Source: Robinsoniella peoriensis (lineage in GTDB: Bacteria > Bacillota > Clostridia > Lachnospirales > Lachnospiraceae). From it: a stretch of 64,000 nt of DNA. The stretch lies in the NCBI RefSeq assembly GCF_042680125.1, contig NZ_JBHTNY010000002.1. One strand, 5' to 3'. The notes beneath the pieces were generated by a model. It made no database searches. It had not been told where the DNA came from and worked only from the letters and a program-made list of their open reading frames with translations. The position numbers were made by a program, and so were the translations under genes. Positions 17,006 to 25,181 of the stretch are shown piece by piece. Within the stretch, counting starts at the first letter, position 1. Every line of letters starts with the position of its first letter.

Positions 17006-17097
17006 GGTGAAAGAAAATTAGAAATAGAAAGGGAGCCACACTGTGATTCTTTCACCTTGTTTTAATTTGTGGCAGTATTACAGGCAAGCCTGTAATA
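17006..17097 (+). promoter_or_regulatory. Two hairpins in the pstS-pstC spacer
   Basis: GGTGAAAGAA (17006-17015) pairs with TTCTTTCACC (17047-17056), and TATTACAGGC (17076-17085) pairs perfectly with GCCTGTAATA (17088-17097). The first is followed by TTGTTTTAATTT, so it may partly terminate or stabilise the pstS message, giving more binding protein than membrane subunits. Confidence 0.55.
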
Positions 17098-17101
17098 TGC
17101 A

Positions 17102-18001
17102 ATGGGTATAAATATGAACCGAAATGTAAAGAGAGACGTATTTGAAAAAGTAGTAGAAGGAATCTTTTTGCTCTGTGCCCTTGTGGGAGTTATTTCGGTA
17201 ATAGCAATTATAGTATTTGTTTTTTACAAAGGATTACGACCGTTTTTCGGTCCTGACAGCTACAGTTTCTTAGATTTCATCAGTGGAACCAGATGGGCTC
17301 CCGGACAAAATGTTTACGGAATCTTCTATATGATTGTAGCTTCTGTACTGGCTACAGCGGGAGCAATTGTAATAGGTGTGCCGATTGGTGTTCTGACAGC
17401 GGTTTTCATCGCTGAAATAGCGCCAAAAGGTGCCGTGAAGGTAATTAAGCCAGCAGTTGAATTACTTGCTGGCATTCCTTCTGTTCTATACGGTGCATTT
17501 GGTTTGGGTGTGATCGTTCCGATTATTAAGGAAATATCCCCTAAAGTGCAGGGACAGTCATTGCTGGCAGTAATCATTGTATTGACAATTATGATATTAC
17601 CGACTATTGTTTCCCTATCAGAAAGCGCAATTAAATCAGTACCGAAATCATACCGGGAGGCATCCCTTGGCCTTGGTGCATCCAAAGTGCAGACGATTTT
17701 CAAAGCAGTGCTGCCAGCAGCAAAATCAGGTATCCTTTCGGCTACCGTGCTTGGTGTCGGACGTGCAATCGGTGAGACGATGGCTGTTATGATGATAGCG
17801 GGAAATCCAACTCAGGGGCTGCCGGACAGTATTTGGTCAATGGTGCGTCCGCTTACAACGAATATTGCCATGGAAATGAGCTATGCATCCGGAAGACAAC
17901 AGGAGATGCTCTTTGCAACCGGTGTAATCTTATTTATCTTTATTATGATTGTTAATTTAACCTTATTAAAAATTACACGCAAGGCAGGTGAAAAATCATG
18001 A
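17102..18001 (+). CDS. pstC: Phosphate ABC transporter permease PstC
   Basis: A 299-residue membrane subunit with about six helices; TM1 covers residues 17-40. The ABC-permease EAA-like loop is YREASLGLGASKVQTIFKAVLPAAKSGI. GRAIGETMAVMM follows, as is typical. The start is uncertain: ATGs at 17102 and 17114 both lack a clear ribosome site and a strong hairpin ends 5 bases upstream. It overlaps pstA by 4 bases (ATGA). Confidence 0.92.
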   Translation: MGINMNRNVKRDVFEKVVEGIFLLCALVGVISVIAIIVFVFYKGLRPFFGPDSYSFLDFISGTRWAPGQNVYGIFYMIVASVLATAGAIVIGVPIGVLTAVFIAEIAPKGAVKVIKPAVELLAGIPSVLYGAFGLGVIVPIIKEISPKVQGQSLLAVIIVLTIMILPTIVSLSESAIKSVPKSYREASLGLGASKVQTIFKAVLPAAKSGILSATVLGVGRAIGETMAVMMIAGNPTQGLPDSIWSMVRPLTTNIAMEMSYASGRQQEMLFATGVILFIFIMIVNLTLLKITRKAGEKS

Positions 18002-19179
18002 GCAGGAAAACGAAAGACTCAATTGTAAAAGGCCTGATCTATGGTTCTGCCGGATTTACGGTATTTATACTTGTAGTAATCATTGGATTTATTGTTGTAA
18101 AAGGGCTGCCGGGAATCAGCTTTGATTTCCTTACCAGAAATTATGAAGATAAAACTACTTATGTAAATTCACAGGTGGCAGCAGATATGCCGGATAACGG
18201 ACAGGAAGGATATATTCCATCCCTGGGAATCACGCTGAATATAAATAAAGACAAAAAAGTTTATATCAGTGATATGGATAAAACATCTCCTTTGAAGGAT
18301 GCTTTAAACCAAAAAAAAGAAGCATATCCCATTGAAAAGAAAGATATACTTTCAAAAATAGGAAGTATTAATGTAGATACACTGGTAAAAGAGACAGATC
18401 CGGAAAATCCGGAAGCAGTAAAAGCTGCTGTAGCTGATTTAAAAACCCAGATTCAGGGTCTCAAAGACAGTAATCTGAAAATAAAAGTTGTTCGTCCCGG
18501 CGGCGGTATTGTGCCGATGCTTGTAACGACGCTGTATATGATTGGATTATCACTGCTGATTGCAGCGCCAATCGGAATTTTGTCTGCCGTTTATCTGATT
18601 GAGTATGCAAAACCGGGTAAACTGATGAGGACGATACATTTTGCAATAGAGAATCTTGCGGGAATTCCTTCTATTATTTATGGTTTGTTTGGTTCACTGT
18701 TTTTTGTAAAAATCTGTGGCCTGCAGTATTCTCTACTGGCTGGAGCTTTAACTCTTAGTATTATCCTGCTTCCAACGATTATTACAACCACAGAAGAAGC
18801 ATTAAAAGCCATTCCCAGAACTTATCGGGAATCTTCCTTAGGACTGGGTGCAACCAGGCTGCAGACAGTATCCAGGGTTGTTTTACCAAATGCACTGCCT
18901 GGAATTTTAGTTGCTGTTTTGCTGAGTATCGGGCGTATCGTAGGAGAATCAGCGGCACTTCTGTTAACTGCAGGTACCGTTGCACAGATTCCCGGTGCCC
19001 TGTTTGGAAATTCTGCAAGCGGCGCTACTTTAACGATTAAAATGTATACCCTGATGAAAGAAGAAAATGATTTGACAACGGCTTGTGCAATCGGTATTGT
19101 TCTGCTGGTCATCATCATTGTCTTAAACTTTGCATCAAAAGTGGTTACAAAAAAACTTCTGAGTAAAAAAGGAGAGTAG
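17998..19179 (+). CDS. pstA: Phosphate ABC transporter permease PstA with large N-terminal insertion
   Basis: A 393-residue permease subunit, roughly 100 residues longer than common PstA. TM1 (about residues 14-36) is followed by a polar segment of about 115 residues (50-165) before the conserved GGGIVPMLVTTLYMIG block near residue 167. That places the extra domain outside the membrane, where it could touch PstS. The EAA-like loop is YRESSLGLGATRLQT and GRIVGESAALLLTAG follows. It overlaps pstC and is followed after 5 bases by pstB. Confidence 0.9.
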   Translation: MSRKTKDSIVKGLIYGSAGFTVFILVVIIGFIVVKGLPGISFDFLTRNYEDKTTYVNSQVAADMPDNGQEGYIPSLGITLNINKDKKVYISDMDKTSPLKDALNQKKEAYPIEKKDILSKIGSINVDTLVKETDPENPEAVKAAVADLKTQIQGLKDSNLKIKVVRPGGGIVPMLVTTLYMIGLSLLIAAPIGILSAVYLIEYAKPGKLMRTIHFAIENLAGIPSIIYGLFGSLFFVKICGLQYSLLAGALTLSIILLPTIITTTEEALKAIPRTYRESSLGLGATRLQTVSRVVLPNALPGILVAVLLSIGRIVGESAALLLTAGTVAQIPGALFGNSASGATLTIKMYTLMKEENDLTTACAIGIVLLVIIIVLNFASKVVTKKLLSKKGE

Positions 19180-19184
19180 GCATT

Positions 19185-19949
19185 ATGAATCCGATAGAAA
19201 ATCCTAAATTTCGTGTAGAGGATCTGAATCTTTATTATGGAGACTTTAAAGCTCTGAATAAGATTAATATGAATATACCAAAAAATGAAATTGTTGCCTT
19301 TATAGGTCCTTCCGGATGCGGAAAGTCTACTTTTTTGAAAACAATCAACCGGATGAATGATTTGATTGAAGGTGTAAAAGTGGAAGGTAAGATATATTTG
19401 GATGACGTGGATATTTACGGTGATATTGACGTAATAAAACTGCGTCAGCGGGTAGGTATGGTCTTCCAGCAGCCGAATCCATTTCCTATGAGTATCTATG
19501 ACAATGTTGCATATGGTCCCAGGATTCACGGAATTAAAAAGAAACAGGAATTAGATGAAATTGTAGAGCGCAGTTTGAAACAGGCAGCGATCTGGGATGA
19601 GGCAAAAGACAGGTTAAAGAAAAATGCCCTGGGCATGTCAGGAGGACAGCAGCAGCGTATCTGTATCGCCAGAGCACTTGCTGTAGAACCGGAAGTTATC
19701 TTAATGGATGAGCCGACCAGTGCATTAGACCCGATTTCCACCTTAAAGATAGAAGATCTGGCTGTTGAGTTAAAAGAAAAGTATACGATCGTCATCGTTA
19801 CCCACAATATGCAGCAGGCCAGCCGTATTTCTGATAAAACTGCTTTCTTCCTTACTGGTGATGTGGTAGAATATGGAAATACTACACAGATATTCAACAA
19901 TCCAAAAGAGAAAAAAACCGAAGAATATATTACAGGACGTTTCGGTTGA
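19185..19949 (+). CDS. pstB: Phosphate ABC transporter ATP-binding protein
   Basis: A 254-residue ATPase that drives PstCA. Walker A is GPSGCGKST, the Q-loop region is VGMVFQQPNPFPMSIYDNV, the signature is MSGGQQQR, Walker B is VILMDEPTSALDP, and the switch His is in IVTHNMQQA. The PNPFPMSI block is diagnostic of PstB. It sits between pstA and phoU in the standard order. Confidence 0.96.
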   Translation: MNPIENPKFRVEDLNLYYGDFKALNKINMNIPKNEIVAFIGPSGCGKSTFLKTINRMNDLIEGVKVEGKIYLDDVDIYGDIDVIKLRQRVGMVFQQPNPFPMSIYDNVAYGPRIHGIKKKQELDEIVERSLKQAAIWDEAKDRLKKNALGMSGGQQQRICIARALAVEPEVILMDEPTSALDPISTLKIEDLAVELKEKYTIVIVTHNMQQASRISDKTAFFLTGDVVEYGNTTQIFNNPKEKKTEEYITGRFG

Positions 19950-19975
19950 TACAGGTCAGAAAGGGGAATAGTATA

Positions 19976-20635
19976 ATGACAACCAGAAAATCTTATATAG
20001 CAGAATTAGATGATATTACGCTTAATGTAGAAAAAATGGGTTTACTTCTAGAAGTCATGATTAACAAAGTGATCAAGGCACTTACGGAGACGGATGCAGA
20101 ATTGGCAAAGGCAATTATGGAACAGGATGATGAAATGGACTGTCTGGAACGGGAGACAGAAAAAGCCTGTATCCGCATTGTGGCTAAGCAGCAGCCGGTA
20201 GCTACTGACTTAAGAAGAGTTACTTCTATTATGCGTTTAATTGCCGATATAGAGCGCATTGCAGACCATTGCAGCGATATATCCGAATATATCATCGAAC
20301 TGGCAAAAGAAGATCCGGTGCCGATGCCGGAAGGTGTTACACAAATGATTGACGCCATGAAAAAGATGGTAAATATGACAATCCAGTGTTTTATTAAAGA
20401 AGATGTTTGGCCAATCGAAAAAATCATCGCTATGGACGATACCGTGGATGATTATTTCTTCCAGATAAAGGACGAACTCTGTGTGGCGATGAAACACAAA
20501 CCGGAAGCGATTAAAGCGTATACAGATTACCTGCTCATTGTAAAGTATGTAGAACGTATGGCTGACCATTCCACCAATATAGCAGAGTGGGTGTCTTTTA
20601 TCGTAACAGGGGACCTGGAACAGTATTTAAATTAA
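19976..20635 (+). CDS. phoU: Phosphate signalling complex protein PhoU
   Basis: A 219-residue all-helical protein with two PhoU repeats. The motifs are ERIADHCSDISEYI and ERMADHSTNIAEWV, each with the metal-ligand D/H pattern. PhoU links Pst transport to PhoR so that the kinase is quiet when phosphate is plentiful. The ATG at 19976 follows AAAGGGG; the open frame from 19946 begins inside the pstB end and has no ribosome site. It is the last gene of the pst operon. Confidence 0.94.
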   Translation: MTTRKSYIAELDDITLNVEKMGLLLEVMINKVIKALTETDAELAKAIMEQDDEMDCLERETEKACIRIVAKQQPVATDLRRVTSIMRLIADIERIADHCSDISEYIIELAKEDPVPMPEGVTQMIDAMKKMVNMTIQCFIKEDVWPIEKIIAMDDTVDDYFFQIKDELCVAMKHKPEAIKAYTDYLLIVKYVERMADHSTNIAEWVSFIVTGDLEQYLN

Positions 20636-20678
20636 TACTGTTTCCTTTTAGTTTTATAATTCCATATTTTTTTCACTA

Positions 20679-20727
20679 AAAAGCACAGCACCACAACCAG
20701 AAGTTGTGATATGCTATGCTTTTTTAT
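20679..20727 (+). terminator. Intrinsic terminator of the pst operon
   Basis: A long imperfect stem (AAAGCACAGCACCACAAC with GTTGTGATATGCTATGCTTT) around CAGAA, followed by a T run. Confidence 0.8.
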
Positions 20728-20836
20728 AGTTTTAGGTAATCCAGGTAATATATAACTGCCAATAACATTCAGCATGCCACAACCCCGGGGTTCCACCATG
20801 CTGAGAAAACCAGCTTTGTATCAATAAACTGCATCC

Positions 20837-21103
20837 CGGAAAGAGAAGGGGGCGGCCCATGACAGGCGTTTGGAAGGCATATAACAGATCTGAGCATTTA
20901 CTTACCTTTCCGGAGTGTTTTTTGGCGGATAGTATTCGACTGGCTCCCATCGGATACTAAGCGGGCAGTGAGCTGCGAAATGCATCAGTATTTCGCAGCG
21001 AATGCCCGCGTGCCGCCAAAAAGCGCTCCGGAAAGGTTAGAAAATGCCAGTTCTGCGGTAAGCCTTCCAAGCGCCTGTCATGGGCCGCCCCCTTCTCTTT
21101 CCG
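20837..21103. repeat. Long near-perfect palindrome in intergenic DNA
   Basis: The outer arms are 42 bases each (20837-20878 and 21062-21103) and match as complements at 41 of 42 positions, the remaining one a G-T wobble. Inside them a second pair of arms (about 20891-20928 and 21013-21050) shares ACCTTTCCGGAG and TTTTTGGCGG with few mismatches. At the tip GCTGCGAAAT pairs with ATTTCGCAGC. No protein is encoded by either strand that I can support. It fills the 665-base gap between phoU and rsmD, and is G+C-richer than its surroundings. Confidence 0.85.
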
Positions 21104-21216
21104 AACACTACCTCTATCTACAGCGTCTTTAACCAGCGCCCCCATCTCTTCCAATTTCCCCCTCTTTCTCCAGTGCCTGTGTGATTATCGGTCCATATTT
21201 CTTAATTCTACCATAA

Positions 21217-21262
21217 ATGTCAACAAAAGTAATTGACATGAACACCAAAAAACAACTATAAT
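21217..21262 (+). promoter_or_regulatory. rsmD-coaD promoter with inverted repeat at -35
   Basis: TTGACA (21233-21238), 18-base gap, TATAAT (21257-21262). ATGTCAA (21217-21223) and TTGACAT (21233-21239) form an inverted repeat over the -35 box, which could be an operator. Confidence 0.7.
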
Positions 21263-21300
21263 AGTACGGAATAACATTACAATAAAGGTAGGAAGATTCT

Positions 21301-21867
21301 ATGAGAGTAGTAGCAGGGACGGCGAAACGCCTGCCTTTGAAAACGGTACCTGGACTTGAGACCAGGCCTACGACAGACAGGATAAAAGAGACTTTGTTTA
21401 ATATGCTGCAAAATGATATTTACGACTGCAGGTTTTTAGATCTGTTCAGCGGAAGCGGGGCGATTGGGATAGAAGCCCTGAGCCGGGGCGCTTCTTTTGC
21501 TGCATTTGCAGAAAATAACCGCAGGGCTGTGGAGTGTATTAAAGAGAATCTCAAATTTACAAAACTTGAAGAACGGGCACAGGTAATGCCCTGTGATGCC
21601 ATTAGTGCAATACATAAATTAGAGGGGCAGGAGCCATTTGATATTGTATTTATGGATCCGCCTTATAATCTGGAGTGGGAAAGACGTGTCTTAGAGGCAT
21701 TTGCAGATTCTTCCTGTATTACGGAAGAAACATTGATTATCGTGGAAGCGTCAAAAGAGACAGATTTTTCTTATCTGGTAAGTATTGGCTATATAATCGA
21801 AAAGTATAAAGAATATAAGACAAACGCCCACGTCTTCATAAAGCGGGCCGAAGGGAGATTAGCATGA
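21301..21867 (+). CDS. rsmD: 16S rRNA (guanine(966)-N(2))-methyltransferase RsmD
   Basis: A 188-residue SAM-dependent methyltransferase for G966 of 16S rRNA. The N-terminus has RVVAGTAKRLPLKT and RPTTDRIKETLFN. The SAM-binding loop is FLDLFSGSGAIGIEALSRGA and the catalytic motif IV is MDPPYN. It overlaps coaD by 4 bases, the conserved ylbH-ylbI pairing of Firmicutes, and has its own consensus promoter. Confidence 0.95.
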   Translation: MRVVAGTAKRLPLKTVPGLETRPTTDRIKETLFNMLQNDIYDCRFLDLFSGSGAIGIEALSRGASFAAFAENNRRAVECIKENLKFTKLEERAQVMPCDAISAIHKLEGQEPFDIVFMDPPYNLEWERRVLEAFADSSCITEETLIIVEASKETDFSYLVSIGYIIEKYKEYKTNAHVFIKRAEGRLA

Positions 21868-22367
21868 GAAGAGCAGTATATCCGGGAAGTTTTGATCCGG
21901 TAACGTTTGGGCATCTGGATGTAATGGCACGTTCGGCAGCATTAGTGGACGAGCTGATCGTAGGAGTTTTGAATAATAATACAAAAACCCCGTTGTTTTC
22001 TGTAGAGGAACGTGTTAATATATTACTTGAAGCGACAAAAGACATAACGAATATCCGGATAGAATCGTTTACGGGACTGTCCATAGATTTTGTGAAAAAA
22101 TGTGATGCAAAGTTTATCGTAAGGGGACTTAGGGCGATAACAGACTTTGACTATGAATTGCAGATGGCGCAGACGAACCGTATTATGGATCAGGATATCG
22201 ATACAATATTTCTTACAACAAGTTTGGAATATGCTTATTTGAGTTCGACAACTGTGAAGGAAGTAGCCGCATATGGCGGTGATATTTCGAAATTCGTTCC
22301 ACCGGTCGTAGTTGATAGAATTTATAATAAAATATGGGAAAGAAAGAATAATAAGGAGAGATTATAA
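21864..22367 (+). CDS. coaD: Pantetheine-phosphate adenylyltransferase
   Basis: A 167-residue CoA-pathway enzyme that joins 4'-phosphopantetheine with ATP to give dephospho-CoA. The nucleotidyltransferase HxGH-type motif is present as YPGSFDPVTFGHLDV at residues 6-20, with VRGLRAITDFDYE and the YLSSTTVKEVA substrate segments. Its ATGA overlaps the rsmD stop and its last base is shared with the next start, so the three genes are probably translated together. Confidence 0.96.
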   Translation: MRRAVYPGSFDPVTFGHLDVMARSAALVDELIVGVLNNNTKTPLFSVEERVNILLEATKDITNIRIESFTGLSIDFVKKCDAKFIVRGLRAITDFDYELQMAQTNRIMDQDIDTIFLTTSLEYAYLSSTTVKEVAAYGGDISKFVPPVVVDRIYNKIWERKNNKERL

Positions 22368-22969
22368 TGAGCAGCAGAATCGAACAAATTATTGAAGAAA
22401 TTGAAGAGTATGTAGACAGTTGTAAATTTCAGCCTTTGTCTTCTACTAAAATTGTTGTAAATAAAGAAGAATTGGAAGAATTACTTAGAGAACTTCGCAT
22501 GAAGACTCCGGATGAGATAAAGAGATACCAGAAGATAATCAGCAATAAAGATGCCATACTGGCAGATGCCCAGGCAAAAGCAGACAGTATGCTGGCGGAT
22601 GCTACTTCACAGCAGCAGCAGATGATCAGCCAGGATGAAATCATGCAGCAGGCAGTTGCACAGTCAAATGCACTTCTGGAACATACCAACCGCCAGGCAC
22701 AGGAAATTCTGGACAACGCAACAAATGATGCTAACAGTATCCGTATGAGCGCGATTCAATATACGGATGAGATGCTGGAAAACTTAGAAAAAATTATGAG
22801 CCATACGATTGATACGGCAGGTGCTAAATATAATACATTCCTGAATTCTATTCAGTCTTGTTATGATATTGTAAATAAAAACCGCAGCGAACTGTCTCCG
22901 CAGTCTGTTCCAAATAATTATGTTGCAACAGCAATGGAAGAGAGCGGCGAAGGCGAAGCTGCAGAGTAA
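22367..22969 (+). CDS. Coiled-coil protein of unknown function, 200 aa
   Basis: Almost wholly helical, with a Gln/Ala/Glu-rich centre (residues 65-125) typical of DivIVA- or ATP-synthase-b-like coiled coils. It has no membrane segment. The N-terminal SSRIEQIIEEIEEYVDSCK and the C-terminal YDIVNKNRSEL look well ordered. It starts on the last base of coaD and precedes ylbJ, which faces it. A structural role in the envelope or in cell-division scaffolding is conceivable, but nothing in the sequence fixes it. Confidence 0.75.
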   Translation: MSSRIEQIIEEIEEYVDSCKFQPLSSTKIVVNKEELEELLRELRMKTPDEIKRYQKIISNKDAILADAQAKADSMLADATSQQQQMISQDEIMQQAVAQSNALLEHTNRQAQEILDNATNDANSIRMSAIQYTDEMLENLEKIMSHTIDTAGAKYNTFLNSIQSCYDIVNKNRSELSPQSVPNNYVATAMEESGEGEAAE

Positions 22970-23002
22970 AGCGTTTCATTGAACACTTGGGTGAACCCCT
23001 TT

Positions 23003-23929
23003 TTACAGCAGATAACATGCGGCAAGAGCAAGGGCGATGACAGTAATGATGAGCTTTGATATTACATACTTGGAAAGGCGAAGACCGCTTTCGTGTATCA
23101 TGCTTTCTGTCTGCGCAATTGAAGACAATCCGCCAAAAGAACAGATTGCAATCAAAAGCAGGTATTGGATGGTAAAGGAGGCATTTTCCATAGATATGGT
23201 ATGAATCCCATTGGTCACTTCCATGATGCCAACCAGGAAAGCTTTTATGACTGCATTTGAGATGGGCAGATATAATACGATTTTTGCCAGTATGGCAAAG
23301 AGCATGATGTATCCCCCCAGTTTTGTAATATTTATTATACCGTTCATAATACAGGCATCTACCAGTCCAAAATTCAATGTCGTGGTAGGTGCTGTATTTG
23401 TATGTAAAGAAGTGGATTCCCGGAATTGTTTTCTGCATCTGATGCCGGTAAACAATCCATAAAGTAATGGAGCACCGTATATGATTACAATGGTGGGAAT
23501 AATCAGTTCTTCCTTATGCAGATGTTCCAATACCAGAAAATTGATAATGAACATGGGGCTTACATTGTTGCAAAACCCCAGAAGATATTGTGCTTCGGGA
23601 AGGGTTATCTGTTTTTCATTGGTGAGGTCTGCAATGACCTTGGCACCCATGGGATATCCGCAGAAGAATCCCACAGTGAGTGCATAGCTTCCGTTTGTAC
23701 CCACGCCGAACAGAAAGCGAAAGATGGGAGCAAACAGAAACATCAGCGGTTCGATCAGTCCCAGATTAATAATCAGATTGGACAGGATCATCAGGGGAAG
23801 CAGGGTAGGCACCAGTGTCTGGAACCAAAGGAGCAGTCCGGCAAGTGAGGCATCAAAGCCGTCTGCGGGGCAGAGATAGAGGAAGATCAGTGCGGTCGTA
23901 ATGACCAGGCCATAGAGCATTTTTTTCAT
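23003..23929 (-). CDS. ylbJ: Sporulation integral membrane protein YlbJ
   Basis: A roughly 308-residue protein with about eight membrane helices and nucleoside-recognition (Gate) repeats. Marker segments are WFQTLVPTLLPLMILSNL, VGFFCGYPMGAKVIADL and LLGFCNNVSPMFIINFL. YlbJ is needed for spore cortex formation in Bacillus and there follows ylbH-ylbI, the orthologues of the two genes upstream; here it is inverted. I chose ATG 23929 because the longer start at 23998 falls inside a repeat-element end; no start has a strong ribosome site. Confidence 0.85.
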   Translation of the reverse strand: MKKMLYGLVITTALIFLYLCPADGFDASLAGLLLWFQTLVPTLLPLMILSNLIINLGLIEPLMFLFAPIFRFLFGVGTNGSYALTVGFFCGYPMGAKVIADLTNEKQITLPEAQYLLGFCNNVSPMFIINFLVLEHLHKEELIIPTIVIIYGAPLLYGLFTGIRCRKQFRESTSLHTNTAPTTTLNFGLVDACIMNGIINITKLGGYIMLFAILAKIVLYLPISNAVIKAFLVGIMEVTNGIHTISMENASFTIQYLLLIAICSFGGLSSIAQTESMIHESGLRLSKYVISKLIITVIALALAACYLL

Positions 23930-23978
23930 AGATGCTGTACCTGTGACTATCTGGCATAAATAACAATATATAATTTCT

Positions 23979-24014
23979 GGATCGTGTTTTAGAAGCAATT
24001 TTCAACACGCTCTA
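23979..24014. repeat. Compact terminal-inverted-repeat copy upstream of ylbJ
   Basis: CGTGTT (23983-23988) pairs with AACACG (24004-24009), and the right end AACACGCTCTA matches the right end of the element at 4997-5159. Internal AGAAGCAATTTTC also matches. It lies in the upstream region of ylbJ. Confidence 0.6.
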
Positions 24015-24198
24015 ACAGGAAGTAAATTTTAATTATATATCGTTATTTACGTCAGACAGCGCGAATATGTTTTTTATAGTATATGAAGTGCCTGAAGAGA
24101 TTCATTCCTGAAAAAATGTCATTTTTTGATTCTAAATCAGCAAATCTACGCATATATTAATCATGAGAATAGAAAGTCTGTGGCTTGGGCTTGCTATC

Positions 24199-24236
24199 AG
24201 AGCGTGTTTGGGCACAAGCGTTTTCAAACAGGCTCT
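24199..24236. repeat. Compact terminal-inverted-repeat copy upstream of the M23 gene
   Basis: AGAGCGTGTTTG (24199-24210) pairs with CAAACAGGCTCT (24225-24236). The arms match the ends of the 4997-5159 family. With the copy at 23979 it brackets an AT-rich, apparently non-coding 185 bases. Nothing else was seen in the gap before 24255. Confidence 0.6.
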
Positions 24237-24254
24237 AGAGGAAGAGTCGAATAG

Positions 24255-25130
24255 ATGAATAAAATAAAGCTTCTTCGAAATATCTGTGTAATTCTTCTGG
24301 TGGGCATTTTTTGTTATGGATGCATCGATTATTTACATACCCAGGGAAAAATATTCAATTTAACGTATCAGTCCAATGAGACAATGGGATTTCGCAGCCA
24401 GAAAATTGGGGAAGATAATTTTCGGCGGTTAATGGAAGTCAGTAAGGCGGAAGACGTTCCGGTTTATGACCTGCTTTCCGTGTGGATGCCCAAATACCAG
24501 TTTGAATTGGTTCATGTGAAAACGTCCGTACTTACCCCTTCGGATTATTATTTATGGCGGACTTATTTTCAGGCGTATAATTTACATGCGCTGCAGGAGA
24601 TTCAGCAAAGCTATGCTGCTGTATGGGAGGACGTATTGTATTACCCCGTGCCGGACAGTACCAGTGAGGATGAATCTCAGACTTCTTTTGAAGACTCTTG
24701 GATGCTGGAGCGCAATTACGGCGGCAAACGGGGGCATGAAGGAACAGACATTTTCCCCAAAGAAAATGTCAGAGGGAAATATCCGGTGGTCAGCGTATCC
24801 AAGGGTGTTGTGGAACAGGTGGGATGGTTGGAAAAAGGCGGCTGGCGTATTGGTATCCGCTCAGAGCATGGCGGATATTTTTACTATGCGCATCTGAGTT
24901 CTTATGCAGGGGATTTTAAGAAAGGTGATGAGGTTCAGGCAGGAGAACTTCTGGGATATATGGGAGATACCGGGTATAGTAAAACGGAGGGTACGACAGG
25001 AAATTTTGACGTACATCTGCATTTTGGAATCTATATCAGAACAGACCGAAAGGAAGAAGTCAGTGTTAACCCCTACTGGGTTCTTCGTTATTTAGAAGAT
25101 CGAAAGTTGAAATATGCATATGAAGTGTGA
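24255..25130 (+). CDS. M23 family metallopeptidase
   Basis: A 291-residue envelope protein. Residues 7-25 form a membrane anchor or signal. A helical region follows, and the C-terminal half (about residue 165 on) is a LytM/M23 domain with the zinc ligands in HEGTD and HLHFG plus the GVVEQVGW and GYFYYAHLS strands. It would cleave peptidoglycan cross-bridges or stems on the outer face. The lone-gene context next to ylbJ gives no direct role. The ribosome site (GAGGAAG) is fair. The next promoter lies inside its 3' end. Confidence 0.85.
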   Translation: MNKIKLLRNICVILLVGIFCYGCIDYLHTQGKIFNLTYQSNETMGFRSQKIGEDNFRRLMEVSKAEDVPVYDLLSVWMPKYQFELVHVKTSVLTPSDYYLWRTYFQAYNLHALQEIQQSYAAVWEDVLYYPVPDSTSEDESQTSFEDSWMLERNYGGKRGHEGTDIFPKENVRGKYPVVSVSKGVVEQVGWLEKGGWRIGIRSEHGGYFYYAHLSSYAGDFKKGDEVQAGELLGYMGDTGYSKTEGTTGNFDVHLHFGIYIRTDRKEEVSVNPYWVLRYLEDRKLKYAYEV

Positions 25131-25136
25131 TATACT
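25107..25136 (+). promoter_or_regulatory. Promoter of the alarmone synthetase gene
   Basis: TTGAAA (25107-25112), 18-base gap, TATACT (25131-25136). The -35 box lies in the end of the M23 gene; the start codon is 45 bases downstream. Confidence 0.6.
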
Positions 25137-25181
25137 AAAATATTAAGGGGAATTATTATAGTTAAGAGGAGAATCAGGTAT

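Noticed and set aside
18822..19529. 235-codon minus-strand ORF
   Set aside because: It is antisense to pstA and pstB, both with full motif sets.
20957..21154. 65-codon minus-strand ORF in the palindrome
   Set aside because: The frame arises from the inverted-repeat arms and has no ribosome site or family resemblance.
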